Part shown: positions 1 through 6,728 of the stretch, piece by piece | Position numbering within the stretch: the first letter of the stretch is position 1 | Layout of the letters: every line of letters starts with the position of its first letter | Assembly (NCBI RefSeq): GCF_002514725.1 | Contig: NZ_NTLB01000003.1 | Location: 1-64,000 of the forward strand | Reading direction: 5' to 3' | DNA length: 64,000 nucleotides | Origin: Mangrovitalea sediminis | Lineage (GTDB): Bacteria > Pseudomonadota > Gammaproteobacteria > Pseudomonadales > Oleiphilaceae | Position numbers and translations under genes: made by a program | The notes under the pieces: model-generated | What the model was told of the DNA's origin: nothing | The model's input: only the letters and a program-made list of their open reading frames with translations | Databases searched by the model: none

Positions 1-69
1 GAGGTCTCTAACAAACTGTCGCGTAGCCTCGGGTTGGAGTTTGAGGGCTATGTGCCTAATCCCAGTTAA
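1..69 (+). CDS. C-terminal end of a cassette protein, possibly GNAT acetyltransferase (partial)
   Basis: The open frame from position 1 encodes 22 residues and stops with TAA at 67-69, overlapping the left core of the first attC as usual for cassette genes. The tail contains a leucine-serine-arginine run followed by LGLEFEGYVPNPS, which resembles the last helix and strand of RimJ/RimL-type GNAT proteins. With so little sequence this is only a suggestion; that it is the 3' end of a cassette gene is firmer. Confidence 0.5.
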   Translation, partial: EVSNKLSRSLGLEFEGYVPNPS

Positions 70-123
70 CAAGTCGCGTCACGCGGACGCACTAAAGTGC
101 GCCGGTGCGCTCTGGCGTTGGGC
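64..123 (+). other. attC recombination site
   Basis: The left core AGTTAAC (64-70) overlaps the stop of the preceding gene and the right core GTTGGGC is at 117-123. GC-rich self-complementary arms lie between them. It marks the boundary before the 174-residue protein cassette. Confidence 0.75.
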
Positions 124-155
124 GTTGAACTTCTCATCTCGTTGCTGAGGTCGAA

Positions 156-680
156 ATGCCAGAACCAGATTGGCTTGCTTATACGGGCGCAATCACCGGA
201 ATCATCGGTGCAGTCGCTGGCGTTGCGGGCGCTATCACTGCGTGCATTGCGCTTCGACGTACAAAGGAATTGAAAGCCCTAGATCTCCGCCTTGAGCTAC
301 GCCGAATGGAAGGCACTTTGCAGTCTGACATTCAGGATCTCATTCCGCTTCTTGAACGAGCAAAGACCTCTTACACAAGGCTCGCCGCAGCCCAAGGCAA
401 ATTCGGCTCGGGCGCCACTGAAGAATGGATTTCTCAGTGGGAGGCTGACATAGCAGAGGCCCGCGAACTCGTAGCTGGGTCGACGGTACTGGACATAGAC
501 TGCACGGGTTTTTCACAGGCTGCTTTAGAAGCTCGGCTCGTCACAGTTCACAAGCTTCAGAATCAAGTTGGTAAATTTGCCCAAAAGTACCAAGATTCAT
601 TAGCAGTCGATTGTCATGGTCGTGAGCAGCTTAGGGCTGACCAACGAGCCCTCATGCAGGCGCGTGAGGGCAAACATTGA
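156..680 (+). CDS. Cassette protein with one N-terminal membrane segment and a coiled coil
   Basis: This is a 174-residue protein of unknown function. Residues about 11-33 form a glycine/alanine-rich hydrophobic segment (ITGIIGAVAGVAGAITACIA) followed by positively charged residues, so it is probably anchored in the inner membrane with the C-terminal part in the cytoplasm. Residues 35-75 and 130-165 are charged and heptad-like. ATG at 156 follows GAGG at about eight bases. The stop lies just before the next attC, so it is the only gene of its cassette. I see no catalytic motif. Small membrane-anchored coiled-coil proteins are common in cassette arrays and nothing here says what this one does. 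Confidence 0.7.
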   Translation: MPEPDWLAYTGAITGIIGAVAGVAGAITACIALRRTKELKALDLRLELRRMEGTLQSDIQDLIPLLERAKTSYTRLAAAQGKFGSGATEEWISQWEADIAEARELVAGSTVLDIDCTGFSQAALEARLVTVHKLQNQVGKFAQKYQDSLAVDCHGREQLRADQRALMQAREGKH

Positions 681-687
681 TTCTCGT

Positions 688-759
688 GCCCAACAAGGCG
701 GTCAACCGGACCGCTTTTCCGCTGGCGCTCCAAAGCGCCCGGTTACCTTCGCGTTAGCC
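688..759 (+). other. attC recombination site
   Basis: The left core GCCCAAC is at 688-694 and the right core GTTAGCC at 753-759. The arms include GGCGGTCAACCGGACCGC. The same arm type recurs at 1364-1446 and in the truncated site at 11231. Confidence 0.85.
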
Positions 760-766
760 ACAGGAA

Positions 767-1369
767 ATGATGAGTACAGACAAACAGAAGCGGTATCGTG
801 ATCGTGCCAACCGAAACAGGCGCGAGCTACGCAAAGAGCAAGAGAAATTTGGAACTATCAGCGATGGTGGCGGTAAGCGATATCTGGCCGGCATATATTT
901 TGTGTTGGCGGGTGAGCTAGATAAAGCGTGGGAATATTTCTCGTGGTTCGAATCCGAGTTTCCAGGCGATGTGGGCGAGCCGGTATTTCTGCTCTGCTGG
1001 GCGTTGGCTGCGCATAAATCTGGCACCGAAGAAGAAGCTAGGTATCGCTTCCAAGTGGCAATGTTAAGCAACCTTTATATGATTCCGAATTTGGTTGGTA
1101 AGCCAATTAGAGAAATCGACATGTGGCATTCATCGAACCGTGATCAAGAAGATTATCTTTTCGAGGTTGAAGATTGGCTTGCCGACATTCCCTCAGAAAC
1201 ATTGTCTTGGCTGAATACGGAATACGAAATGAAGGGAGCCCGTCGGCTTCGGTCGGAATACATTAAGACCTATCATGCTTTGAAGACCGCGAAGGAATTT
1301 GATGAACGCCAAAGGCTGCTGCAAGGTTGGTATAAATATGCAGAGGCTCACCTGGGGAAAGTTGGCTAA
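767..1369 (+). CDS. Cassette protein, helical TPR-like, function unknown
   Basis: This 200-residue soluble protein has no family I can name. The N-terminus is very basic (residues 1-27). Residues 40-100 read like a degenerate tetratricopeptide pair (KRYLAGIYFVLAGELDKAWEYF, then a second AxxxxxGxxxxAxxxFxxA-like unit). The rest is helical and rich in W, Y and E. Two adjacent ATG codons at 767 and 770 could serve as start; the cassette boundary at 753 leaves only a very short leader. The stop at 1367-1369 touches the left core of the next attC, so the cassette holds this gene alone. Confidence 0.65.
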   Translation: MMSTDKQKRYRDRANRNRRELRKEQEKFGTISDGGGKRYLAGIYFVLAGELDKAWEYFSWFESEFPGDVGEPVFLLCWALAAHKSGTEEEARYRFQVAMLSNLYMIPNLVGKPIREIDMWHSSNRDQEDYLFEVEDWLADIPSETLSWLNTEYEMKGARRLRSEYIKTYHALKTAKEFDERQRLLQGWYKYAEAHLGKVG

Positions 1370-1446
1370 CCAAGCGGTCAACGGGACCGCTTTTCCGCGC
1401 CGCCTTTGGCTCTGCTCCAAAGCGGCCCGTTACCTTGGCGTTATGC
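1364..1446 (+). other. attC recombination site
   Basis: The left core GGCTAAC (1364-1370) overlaps the stop of the gene before it and the right core GTTATGC is at 1440-1446. The arms are of the GCGGTCAACGGGACCGC type shared with two other sites in the array. Confidence 0.85.
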
Positions 1447-1465
1447 GAGTCAATTGGAGATTTAA

Positions 1466-2155
1466 ATGCTTGACGAAGAAGCCAAGGCTGCCCAGGAAAT
1501 AGCCAAGGCAACAGGAAAAGCCATTGATTCGGCAACGGAAGGAGGCCGGTTCTTTGGCAAGATTTTTGGTGATTCGCTAATTCAGTTTGGTGGGGCACTA
1601 GCAGACTGGGCTCGTTACTTTCGCTACAAGAATTTTCTGAAAATCATGGATAAGGTTGAGGCTGTGCACGAAGAGCGCAGATCTCTTGGAAGGCCTATTC
1701 CCGAGCAATATGCTTTGCCTATACTTGAGGCCGCCTCACTCGAAAGCGAAGAAACCATTCAGAATATGTGGGCTGGTTTAATCGCAAATGCTACAGATAC
1801 AAGCCGATCGCTTAATGTAAAAAAGATTTTCATCGAAACCCTGCGAGGTTTTGAGCCGCTTGACGCAAAAATACTCCAATATCTTGCCGTTATCGGTCGT
1901 GACAAGGAATACCAGTTGCCGCTGAGTACTCCTATCAATGCATATGCAATTTCAGAGGCCCTTAGTTCCCCTGAAGAAGAAACAAAAATTTCATTGCAAA
2001 CTTTGGCAAGGTACGGATGCATAATCGATTCGTGGGAAAACAATATAGAATGTTTAGATCGTGGGTATTCTGGGTTTCGCGTAAATAATCCGAAATCTAA
2101 CTTCAGGCTGTCCCATTTCGGGCTTCAGCTTCTCGATGCCACAAGTATTGCATAA
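1466..2155 (+). CDS. DUF4393 / Abi-alpha-like protein (candidate phage-defence cassette)
   Basis: This 229-residue protein has the layout of the DUF4393 (Abi_alpha) family: an amphipathic N-terminal region with a glycine-rich stretch (residues 27-45, FFGKIFGDSLIQFGGAL), then helices containing the family-like segment LPILEAASLESEETIQNMWAGL (about residues 76-97) and a following FIETLRGFEPLDAKIL block. The family includes the lactococcal abortive-infection protein Abi-alpha, so a role in stopping phage growth is a reasonable inference, but the biochemical activity is unknown. ATG at 1466 has GGAG about eight bases upstream. It is the sole gene of its cassette and is followed directly by another defence-like cassette (HNH nuclease). 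Confidence 0.75.
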   Translation: MLDEEAKAAQEIAKATGKAIDSATEGGRFFGKIFGDSLIQFGGALADWARYFRYKNFLKIMDKVEAVHEERRSLGRPIPEQYALPILEAASLESEETIQNMWAGLIANATDTSRSLNVKKIFIETLRGFEPLDAKILQYLAVIGRDKEYQLPLSTPINAYAISEALSSPEEETKISLQTLARYGCIIDSWENNIECLDRGYSGFRVNNPKSNFRLSHFGLQLLDATSIA

Positions 2156-2224
2156 CAAATGCGTCAACGCGGATTGCTTTTTCCGCTGGCGCTCCAAAAG
2201 CAACCGGTTACGCAAGCGTTAAGC
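2150..2224 (+). other. attC recombination site
   Basis: The left core GCATAAC is at 2150-2156, overlapping the stop of the DUF4393 gene. The right core GTTAAGC is at 2218-2224, a full match to GTTRRRY. Confidence 0.9.
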
Positions 2225-2246
2225 AGTAAAGAGGTAAGCACACAGA

Positions 2247-2561
2247 ATGGCGAATAACTGGAATATTCCCGGCTGGTTGGAAAAAGAAGTCCGGGAAAGA
2301 GACAAGGTGTGTGTTTATTGCGGCAAAGGGTTCACCTCCGCGAAAGTTTCTACAAAATCTGCAGCGAGCTGGGAGCATATAATCAATGATGCCAGCATCA
2401 TCACGAGAGAAAATATCGCTCTCTGCTGTCGAGGGTGCAACGCTAGTAAGGGGCAAAAGCAGCTTTCAGCATGGCTGCAAACAAAATACTGTCGCGACCG
2501 TGGCATTACCCAGGAAACTGTAGCTCCGGTTGTAAAGCGGGCCATCGAGCGTGGCCTATAG
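2247..2561 (+). CDS. HNH endonuclease family protein
   Basis: This 104-residue protein is essentially one HNH domain. Cys22 and Cys25 (VCVYCGK) with Cys61 and Cys64 (CCRGCN) form the two metal-binding knuckles. W42-E43-H44 provides the first His of the motif, Asn56 (TRENIAL) the central Asn, and the C-terminal CNASKG segment is typical of small HNH nucleases. It should cut DNA with a divalent metal; whether it acts in restriction, toxin-like killing or mobility is not shown. No methylase or immunity partner shares the cassette. ATG at 2247 is 24 bases after the attC right core, so the leader is short. Confidence 0.88.
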   Translation: MANNWNIPGWLEKEVRERDKVCVYCGKGFTSAKVSTKSAASWEHIINDASIITRENIALCCRGCNASKGQKQLSAWLQTKYCRDRGITQETVAPVVKRAIERGL

Positions 2562-2567
2562 CACATT

Positions 2568-2673
2568 GCTTAACAAGTAGTTGCAGTTCGTTCCGGCCCT
2601 GGCGGGCCTCCACCGGACCGGTTTTCCGGCGCAGAAGCGCCTCCAAACCGGCCGCTGAACATTGGCGTTAAAG
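2568..2673 (+). other. attC recombination site
   Basis: The left core GCTTAAC is at 2568-2574 and the right core GTTAAAG at 2667-2673 (last base off consensus). The arms are long and GC-rich, with CCGGCCCTGGCGGGCC. They resemble the IS-split site at 3003 and the site at 4786. Confidence 0.85.
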
Positions 2674-2676
2674 GTC

Positions 2677-2994
2677 ATGGAGGAATCAATTTTGAGCTGG
2701 TATGCAAAAGAACTGGGTAACGGGATGGTGGCCCAAGAGCCATCGAATAATATCATGGAGGCATTTCTCCCAGTGTTCGCCGCCAAGGGCAGCCCAGTAG
2801 AAATGGCGGTTTTTTCGCACTATGACCGTCATGCGGACGTAGTGACGGCTTACTTTTCACCAGCAGCGAGAGAGCTGGCTGAACGTTTCTCGGCCTCCCC
2901 GTGTGACAAGCCTATTTTCGGAGAGGATTTAGGTTTGCTAGTTGGGGATCAAAGAGCTATCCAGGTGCTTTTCCCGGAATCACAGGGAGGCTGA
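2677..2994 (+). CDS. Cassette protein of unknown function (105 aa)
   Basis: This is a small soluble protein I do not recognise. The sequence is mixed alpha/beta, with two compact segments, VEMAVFSHYDRHADVVTAYF in the middle and GLLVGDQRAIQVLFPES at the end. Start choice is open: ATG at 2677 has only weak AAAGG upstream, while TTG at 2692 sits about eight bases after GGAGG, so the latter may be used. The gene ends 8 bases before the attC that carries the IS1111-type element, so the insertion did not damage this gene. It could be an immunity-like or stress protein, but nothing supports that directly. Confidence 0.6.
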   Translation: MEESILSWYAKELGNGMVAQEPSNNIMEAFLPVFAAKGSPVEMAVFSHYDRHADVVTAYFSPAARELAERFSASPCDKPIFGEDLGLLVGDQRAIQVLFPESQGG

Positions 2995-3109
2995 CTGTAC
3001 AACTTTAACAAGTCGTTCCAGTTCGTTCCGGCCCTGCGGGCCTCCACCGGACAGCCTTGACTCCGCTTCGCTCCGCCAAGGCTGCCGCTGAACTCCGCTA
3101 CATGGACTC

Positions 3110-3359
3110 CCTCTGCGGTCAAGCAACGTCATTTGATTTGGAAGCGGTTTAAGACTGCAGTTCTACATTCGGCCTCTGTGTGGGCACTTTTGCCCGGGCC
3201 AGGATGATGATGCGTGTGAGTGATGGCCTTATTCGTTAGTCGGCTTTCGCGAGCCGCAGAGCTAAACAGGCTTCATCACTCTCGGTCTGACCGTTTCCTC
3301 ATCGCTTGCCGTTGCAAGACTCGGTAGGCGGGCGGGGTTCGCCCGTCGCTGTTGCTCGT
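3110..3359 (-). ncRNA. Probable seeker/bridge RNA region of the IS1111-type element
   Basis: This 250-base stretch downstream of the transposase stop has no gene. It contains several hairpins: GGGCA/TGCCC around 3182-3195, CGGCT/AGCCG around 3241-3256 and GGGCG/CGCCC around 3331-3345. IS1111 elements are known to encode their target-guiding RNA in this position. Between the first two hairpins, 3231-3239 reads ATTCGTTAG, identical to the target flank right of the element at 4471-4479. That is what a guide segment should look like. RNA ends and fold are inferred. Confidence 0.7.
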
Positions 3360-4385
3360 TTAGACCTCCACGGGTTGGTTTCTAAAGTCGGTTTGATGCA
3401 TTAGCAGCGCCCATATGATGCGGGCATTCTTGGCGGCCAACGCCACGGCCGCGCGCTTGTAGCCGCGTCGTTCCACCAGGTCTCGTGCCCAGTTGCTAAG
3501 CGCGTCGTTTTTATCGGCCAGTCCCGCGATCACGGCGCGGGTGCCGTGGATTAATAACGTTCGCAGGTACTTGTCGCCTCGCTTGGTGATGCGCCCCAGT
3601 CGAACCTTGCCACCGGTGGAATATTGTCGCGGCACCAGGCCAAGCCAGGCGGCGAAGTGACGACCGCTTTTGAACTGAGTGGGATCTGGCGCACTGGCAA
3701 GGATGGCTGTGGCGGTCTGCGGGCCGATACCTGGCACGGCCATCAGGCGTTTTGCTTGATCGTCGCGTCGAGCCATGGCTTCGATCTCGCGGTCGTAGGT
3801 CAGGATCTCGTTGTCGAGTTGGCGAATGCGTGCATTGATATCGTGAAGTAAGCGCCGGGTGAGCATGGGTAACCCGTTCTCGCCGTCTTCCAGGATTTCC
3901 GGGATGTGGTGGCGAGCGGCATAGCGACCTTGCGGCATGATGAGTCCGAACTCGGCGAGCAGCCCGCGGATCTGATTTATTTGCGCGGTGCGTTCTTTGA
4001 TGAGACCACGGCGAATGCGATGCAGGCACAGCACAGCCTGCTGCTCGGCGGTCTTGATGGGTACAAAGCGCATGTTGGGGCGACCGACTGCCTCGCAGAT
4101 GGCTTCGGCATCGTTGTCGTCGTTCTTGCTGCTCTTGCGATAAGGGGCGACGAAACGGGGTGCGATAATGCGGACCTGATGGCCGAGAGTTGTCATTTCC
4201 CGAGCCCAATGGTGTGCGCCGGAACAGGCTTCCATGCCGATCAGGCAGGGTGGAAGCTGTGCGATGAAGGGCAAGAGTTTGGCTCGGGTGAGCCGTTTGC
4301 GAACCACGACCTTGCCGTGATGATTAACGCCATGAATACTGAACACATTCTTCGCCAGGTCGATGCCGATGGTTGTAACATTCAT
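3360..4385 (-). CDS. IS110/IS1111-family transposase
   Basis: This 341-residue recombinase is complete and appears intact. The N-terminal RuvC-like DEDD domain shows Asp9 (GIDLAKN), Glu52 (GMEAC) and the acidic cluster Asp89-Asp92 (KNDDNDAEA). The C-terminal Transposase_20 domain has the VPGIGPQTA helix-hairpin segment (about 217-225) and the conserved Ser240 (FKSGRHFAAWLGLVP), which acts as nucleophile in this family. Length is normal for the family. ATG at 4385 is followed upstream by the 80-base end of the element. It works with the RNA made from the non-coding region downstream to insert into attC sites. Confidence 0.95.
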   Translation of the reverse strand: MNVTTIGIDLAKNVFSIHGVNHHGKVVVRKRLTRAKLLPFIAQLPPCLIGMEACSGAHHWAREMTTLGHQVRIIAPRFVAPYRKSSKNDDNDAEAICEAVGRPNMRFVPIKTAEQQAVLCLHRIRRGLIKERTAQINQIRGLLAEFGLIMPQGRYAARHHIPEILEDGENGLPMLTRRLLHDINARIRQLDNEILTYDREIEAMARRDDQAKRLMAVPGIGPQTATAILASAPDPTQFKSGRHFAAWLGLVPRQYSTGGKVRLGRITKRGDKYLRTLLIHGTRAVIAGLADKNDALSNWARDLVERRGYKRAAVALAAKNARIIWALLMHQTDFRNQPVEV

Positions 4386-4485
4386 CTGGACTCCCCCTCT
4401 TTCAATTGAAGACTTACGACACCTTCAATGTGGCACAATGGATGCCGTGGGAGCAGGGGGAGTCCATATCATTCGTTAGGCAGCA

Positions 4486-4791
4486 ATGAGAAACGTCACC
4501 AAGGTATTGGCTCTGGCATATGCCGTTATAGTTGGCCTCGCCGCTTTGTGGGCGTGGTACACAGACGTAACGTTACTTCACTCAGGGCGGGAGCATATGC
4601 TTCCTGGTCTCCTGCTGGTTATTGTCTCGTTGCCAACTTCTAAAACTCTTGATCTGCTTTACGAGCATTGGCCGGCATTTTTTTCACAGCCATTCGTTCA
4701 ACTTTCATGGACAACAGCTTGCGGAATGTTTCAGGCCCTCGTGCTCTATTTTGCCTCAAGGCTCAGGCCGAGGGAGCGCAGTGGTGCCTAA
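4486..4791 (+). CDS. Small cassette membrane protein
   Basis: This 101-residue protein has about three hydrophobic segments: residues 7-25 (ALAYAVIVGLAALWAWYT), 38-52 (MLPGLLLVIVSLPTS) and 76-92 (TTACGMFQALVLYFASRL). The C-terminus is arginine-rich and so probably cytoplasmic. It vaguely resembles SCO4225-type small membrane proteins, but I cannot assign a family. ATG at 4486 is four bases after the right core of the IS-split attC, leaving no room for a usual ribosome site, which is typical of cassettes expressed by read-through. The stop at 4789-4791 overlaps the next attC left core. Confidence 0.6.
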   Translation: MRNVTKVLALAYAVIVGLAALWAWYTDVTLLHSGREHMLPGLLLVIVSLPTSKTLDLLYEHWPAFFSQPFVQLSWTTACGMFQALVLYFASRLRPRERSGA

Positions 4792-4884
4792 CAAATCAAT
4801 CAAGTACGTTCCGGGCCTGATGGCCCTCCACCGGACCGCCTTTCCGCTGCGCTACAAGGCGGCCGCTTATTTTCGGCGTTATGC
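4786..4884 (+). other. attC recombination site
   Basis: The left core GCCTAAC is at 4786-4792 and the right core GTTATGC at 4878-4884, with long GC-rich arms of the TCCGGGCC/GGCCCTCCACCGGA type. Confidence 0.9.
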
Positions 4885-4897
4885 AAAGGGGGCCTGA

Positions 4898-5126
4898 ATG
4901 TACGGCGAAGAAAAATACAATATCCAATATTCCGATTTTCTGCTCAGAATGATAATGGATGAGATGAACCGATGTAGGGATTGGCGCACTCAATGTCGGT
5001 TGTAAGCCAGATGAGATAGTCGAAGTGATTTTGCAAATGGCTGTTTACGCTGGCTTTCCTGCTGCATTAAACGGTATATTTGTCGCTAAAGATGTCTTTA
5101 TTTCCAGAGGGCTAATAAAGGCATAA
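4898..5126 (+). pseudogene. Broken carboxymuconolactone-decarboxylase-like cassette gene
   Basis: The frame 4968-5123 translates to a segment that reads as the conserved core of the CMD/AhpD-like family, from GALNVGC through [19 protein letters not shown] to AKDVF. It lacks the N-terminal half, and no start codon lies before the in-frame stop at 4965-4967. A separate 35-codon frame opens at ATG 4898, in a different phase, and stops at 5003-5005, overlapping the CMD frame. The simplest reading is a cassette gene disabled by a frameshift or by 5' truncation. It shares its cassette with the VOC gene that starts at 5214. Confidence 0.6.
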
Positions 5127-5213
5127 ATAACTGGCCTATGGGATGCCAAAGCTTTAGCCAAGAGTCCCATGTGTTGCATTTGAAACTGGAAGTCAGAGAA
5201 TGGAGGTTAAAAA

Positions 5214-5609
5214 ATGAGTTCATATACTCCTGATGGTCATAATGCGGTATCACCATATCTTTTAGTTGAAAGCGTGGCGCAAGAATTAGAGTTTTTGTTA
5301 GAAACATTTAATGCCAAGCTGCTGTGTAAAATTGATGGACCTAATAATTCAGTGAAACATGCTGAAATAAAAATTGATGATTCAGTTATTATGTTAGGTG
5401 AGCGTCCAAATCAAGGCTTATCAGTAATTTCGTCGATACATGTTTACGTGAAATCTGTTGATGAGGTATACGAAAGAGCATTAGCATCGGGAGCCACATC
5501 AATATCGGAGCCAACAAATCAAGCGTATGGAGATCGAAGCGCTGGAGTTAAAGACCCGCAAGGCAATTTTTGGTGGATCGGAACACATACTGGAAAGGCA
5601 AACATATAA
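5214..5609 (+). CDS. VOC family (glyoxalase/bleomycin-resistance-like, PhnB type) protein
   Basis: This 131-residue protein follows the VOC fold: an N-terminal beta-alpha unit (residues 13-28, SPYLLVESVAQELEFL), a central half, and the closing VKDPQGNFWWIGTH segment that normally supplies a metal ligand region in PhnB/YdhR-like members. It probably binds a small molecule; resistance and isomerase roles both occur in the family. The start is ATG 5214 with GGAGG at 5202-5206. The gene is distinctly AT-rich compared with neighbouring cassettes, suggesting a different source. Its stop overlaps the attC left core. Confidence 0.8.
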   Translation: MSSYTPDGHNAVSPYLLVESVAQELEFLLETFNAKLLCKIDGPNNSVKHAEIKIDDSVIMLGERPNQGLSVISSIHVYVKSVDEVYERALASGATSISEPTNQAYGDRSAGVKDPQGNFWWIGTHTGKANI

Positions 5610-5708
5610 TAAGTCATTTCGGCATCAGTCGCTTCGCTCCTTGGTGGTGGCTCGAATGTCAGGCCTAGCAACCTCGCTGAGGTTCGACTGTTCAGCGCAG
5701 CGTTAGGC
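5604..5708 (+). other. attC recombination site
   Basis: The right core GTTAGGC at 5702-5708 is clear. The left core is AT-rich and degenerate (ATATAAT near 5604). The arms contain GTCGCTTCGCTCC and a long imperfect inverted repeat. Confidence 0.75.
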
Positions 5709-5755
5709 GGATGTTCCTAGGTATTGGCTGCCGCACTTAGAATTGGAATTTAGGT

Positions 5756-6133
5756 ATGAACAACTCTGAACTTTCGATTGAGCAAGCAACTGAAGCTCTC
5801 GCTGCAAGAGAGCCTATCTTTCATCGCCCTGTATTCGGCATTTTCCGTGCTGATTTCGAAGCAATGATGGCACCCGAATTTTGGGAGATAGGTGCTTCCG
5901 GTAGAAGATATAGCAGGTCTTTTGTTCTTGACACACTAGAGCAAAGGTATTCCAAACCTGTCGCAGAGTCTTTTTTGTTAACAGATTTCGCGTGCCAGGA
6001 ACTTTCGTCAAATCTTTACTTGGCGACCTATCAGTTAGATCAATCCGGACGGTTAAGCCAACGCTCAACAATCTGGCGTCATAGCGATGGTGTATGGCAG
6101 ATTGTTTTTCATCAGGGAACATTAATTGCCTAA
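5756..6133 (+). CDS. NTF2-like (DUF4440-type) cassette protein
   Basis: This 125-residue protein has the pattern of a DUF4440/SnoaL-like cone fold: two N-terminal helices (residues 7-40, ending in a FEAMMAPEFWEIGASGRRYSR stretch), the helix SFVLDTLEQRY, then four strands finishing with RSTIWRHSDGVWQIVFHQGT. Such proteins bind small ligands or act as isomerases or hydrolases; the substrate is not evident. ATG at 5756. The TAA stop (6131-6133) overlaps an attC-like left core, but no matching right core follows, so it seems to travel with the next gene. Confidence 0.75.
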   Translation: MNNSELSIEQATEALAAREPIFHRPVFGIFRADFEAMMAPEFWEIGASGRRYSRSFVLDTLEQRYSKPVAESFLLTDFACQELSSNLYLATYQLDQSGRLSQRSTIWRHSDGVWQIVFHQGTLIA

Positions 6134-6134
6134 C
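6128..6134 (+). other. Orphan attC left core
   Basis: GCCTAAC at 6128-6134 is a perfect RYYYAAC-type core overlapping a stop codon, but no GTTRRRY core appears before the next gene at 6267. This attC is degenerate or deleted. Confidence 0.55.
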
Positions 6135-6266
6135 ACAGAGCGACAGGCCTCGAGAGGGCCATTCGGCAACTGCAGCGCCTCATCATTGCCTCTCTGGCAA
6201 ACGGTGTGACTCACTGCGTGCAGAATTTATACGAGACATCGCCCGAGAGAACCATAGGAGACATGA

Positions 6267-6641
6267 ATGTTTATGCCTGACACTTGCTGCACCTTGGTAC
6301 CGTACTTCGAGATCCAAGACGGTCAACTTGACGCTTTCAAAGCTCTGGCGCTGAAGCTCGTCGCCAAGACTCGCACGGAGCCCGGTTGCATGCACTACGC
6401 CTTCTCCTTCAGCGGTAACGTCGCCCACTGTCGCGAGGGATACGTAGATGCCGCCGCACTGCTCGCACATCGTGAGAACGTTGCTGAATTGCTTGACGAA
6501 GCGCTGAAAATCGCGAGGATCATCAGGTTCGAGGTCCATGCGCCCGAAGCGGAGATCGATAAGCTTCGCGGCCCGATGGCAGCGAGGAATCCACAGTTCT
6601 TCGCGCTCGAAGAAGGGATTCGCCGCAGCAGCAAGGCCTAA
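6267..6641 (+). CDS. Antibiotic biosynthesis monooxygenase (ABM) domain protein
   Basis: This 124-residue protein has a dimeric alpha/beta-barrel (ABM/YgiN-like) fold. Residues 8-40 give the first strand and helix (VPYFEIQDGQLDAFKALALKLV). A glutamate followed by GCMHYAFSF marks the family's TxxEpGcl-like motif, and residues 50-80 carry REGYVDAAALLAHRENV. Members are cofactor-free monooxygenases or oxidative-stress proteins. ATG 6267 has AGGAG at 6256-6260. It lacks its own upstream attC boundary and appears to share a cassette with the NTF2-like gene. Confidence 0.8.
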   Translation: MFMPDTCCTLVPYFEIQDGQLDAFKALALKLVAKTRTEPGCMHYAFSFSGNVAHCREGYVDAAALLAHRENVAELLDEALKIARIIRFEVHAPEAEIDKLRGPMAARNPQFFALEEGIRRSSKA

Positions 6642-6713
6642 CCCTGCCATCAAGGGGACATCGCAAGGGCCGCTCCACGCCCCTTGCGATGTCCCTTATG
6701 TCAAACGTTAGGC
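6636..6713 (+). other. attC recombination site with very long perfect stem
   Basis: The left core GCCTAAC (6636-6642) and right core GTTAGGC (6707-6713) are both perfect. Inside them AAGGGGACATCGCAAGGG (about 6652-6669) pairs with CCCTTGCGATGTCCCTT (about 6681-6697), an unusually long, nearly perfect stem with a short loop. Most attC stems in this array are imperfect. Confidence 0.92.
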
Positions 6714-6728
6714 ACCAGTGCAAGCACT

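Larger units (their letters stand above)
3102..4470 (-). mobile_element. IS1111-subgroup (IS110 family) insertion sequence, complete
   Basis: The element is about 1.37 kb and carries one minus-strand transposase. Near-identical short subterminal inverted repeats bound it: ATGGACTCCCTCTG at 3102-3115 and its counterpart at 4454-4467. Having inverted repeats at all, and a long non-coding stretch downstream of the transposase, are features of the IS1111 subgroup. Members of the IS1111-attC group are known to enter attC sites, and this copy is exactly in one. No target duplication is visible, as expected for the family. A copy of the GGACTCCCCCT repeat also lies internally, just before the transposase start (about 4387-4399). 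Confidence 0.9.
3003..4481 (+). other. attC recombination site split by an IS1111-type element
   Basis: The left part (CTTTAAC at 3003-3009, arms up to about 3101) and the right part (ATTCGTTAGGC at 4471-4481, right core GTTAGGC 4475-4481) together make one attC resembling the neighbouring site at 2568-2673. The IS lies between them, just before the right core. Cassette excision at this site should be impaired while the IS is present. Confidence 0.85.

Noticed and set aside
3181-3360. Possible small gene in the non-coding part of the IS
   Set aside because: Open frames are short and lack ribosome sites; hairpins and the guide match explain the region better as RNA.
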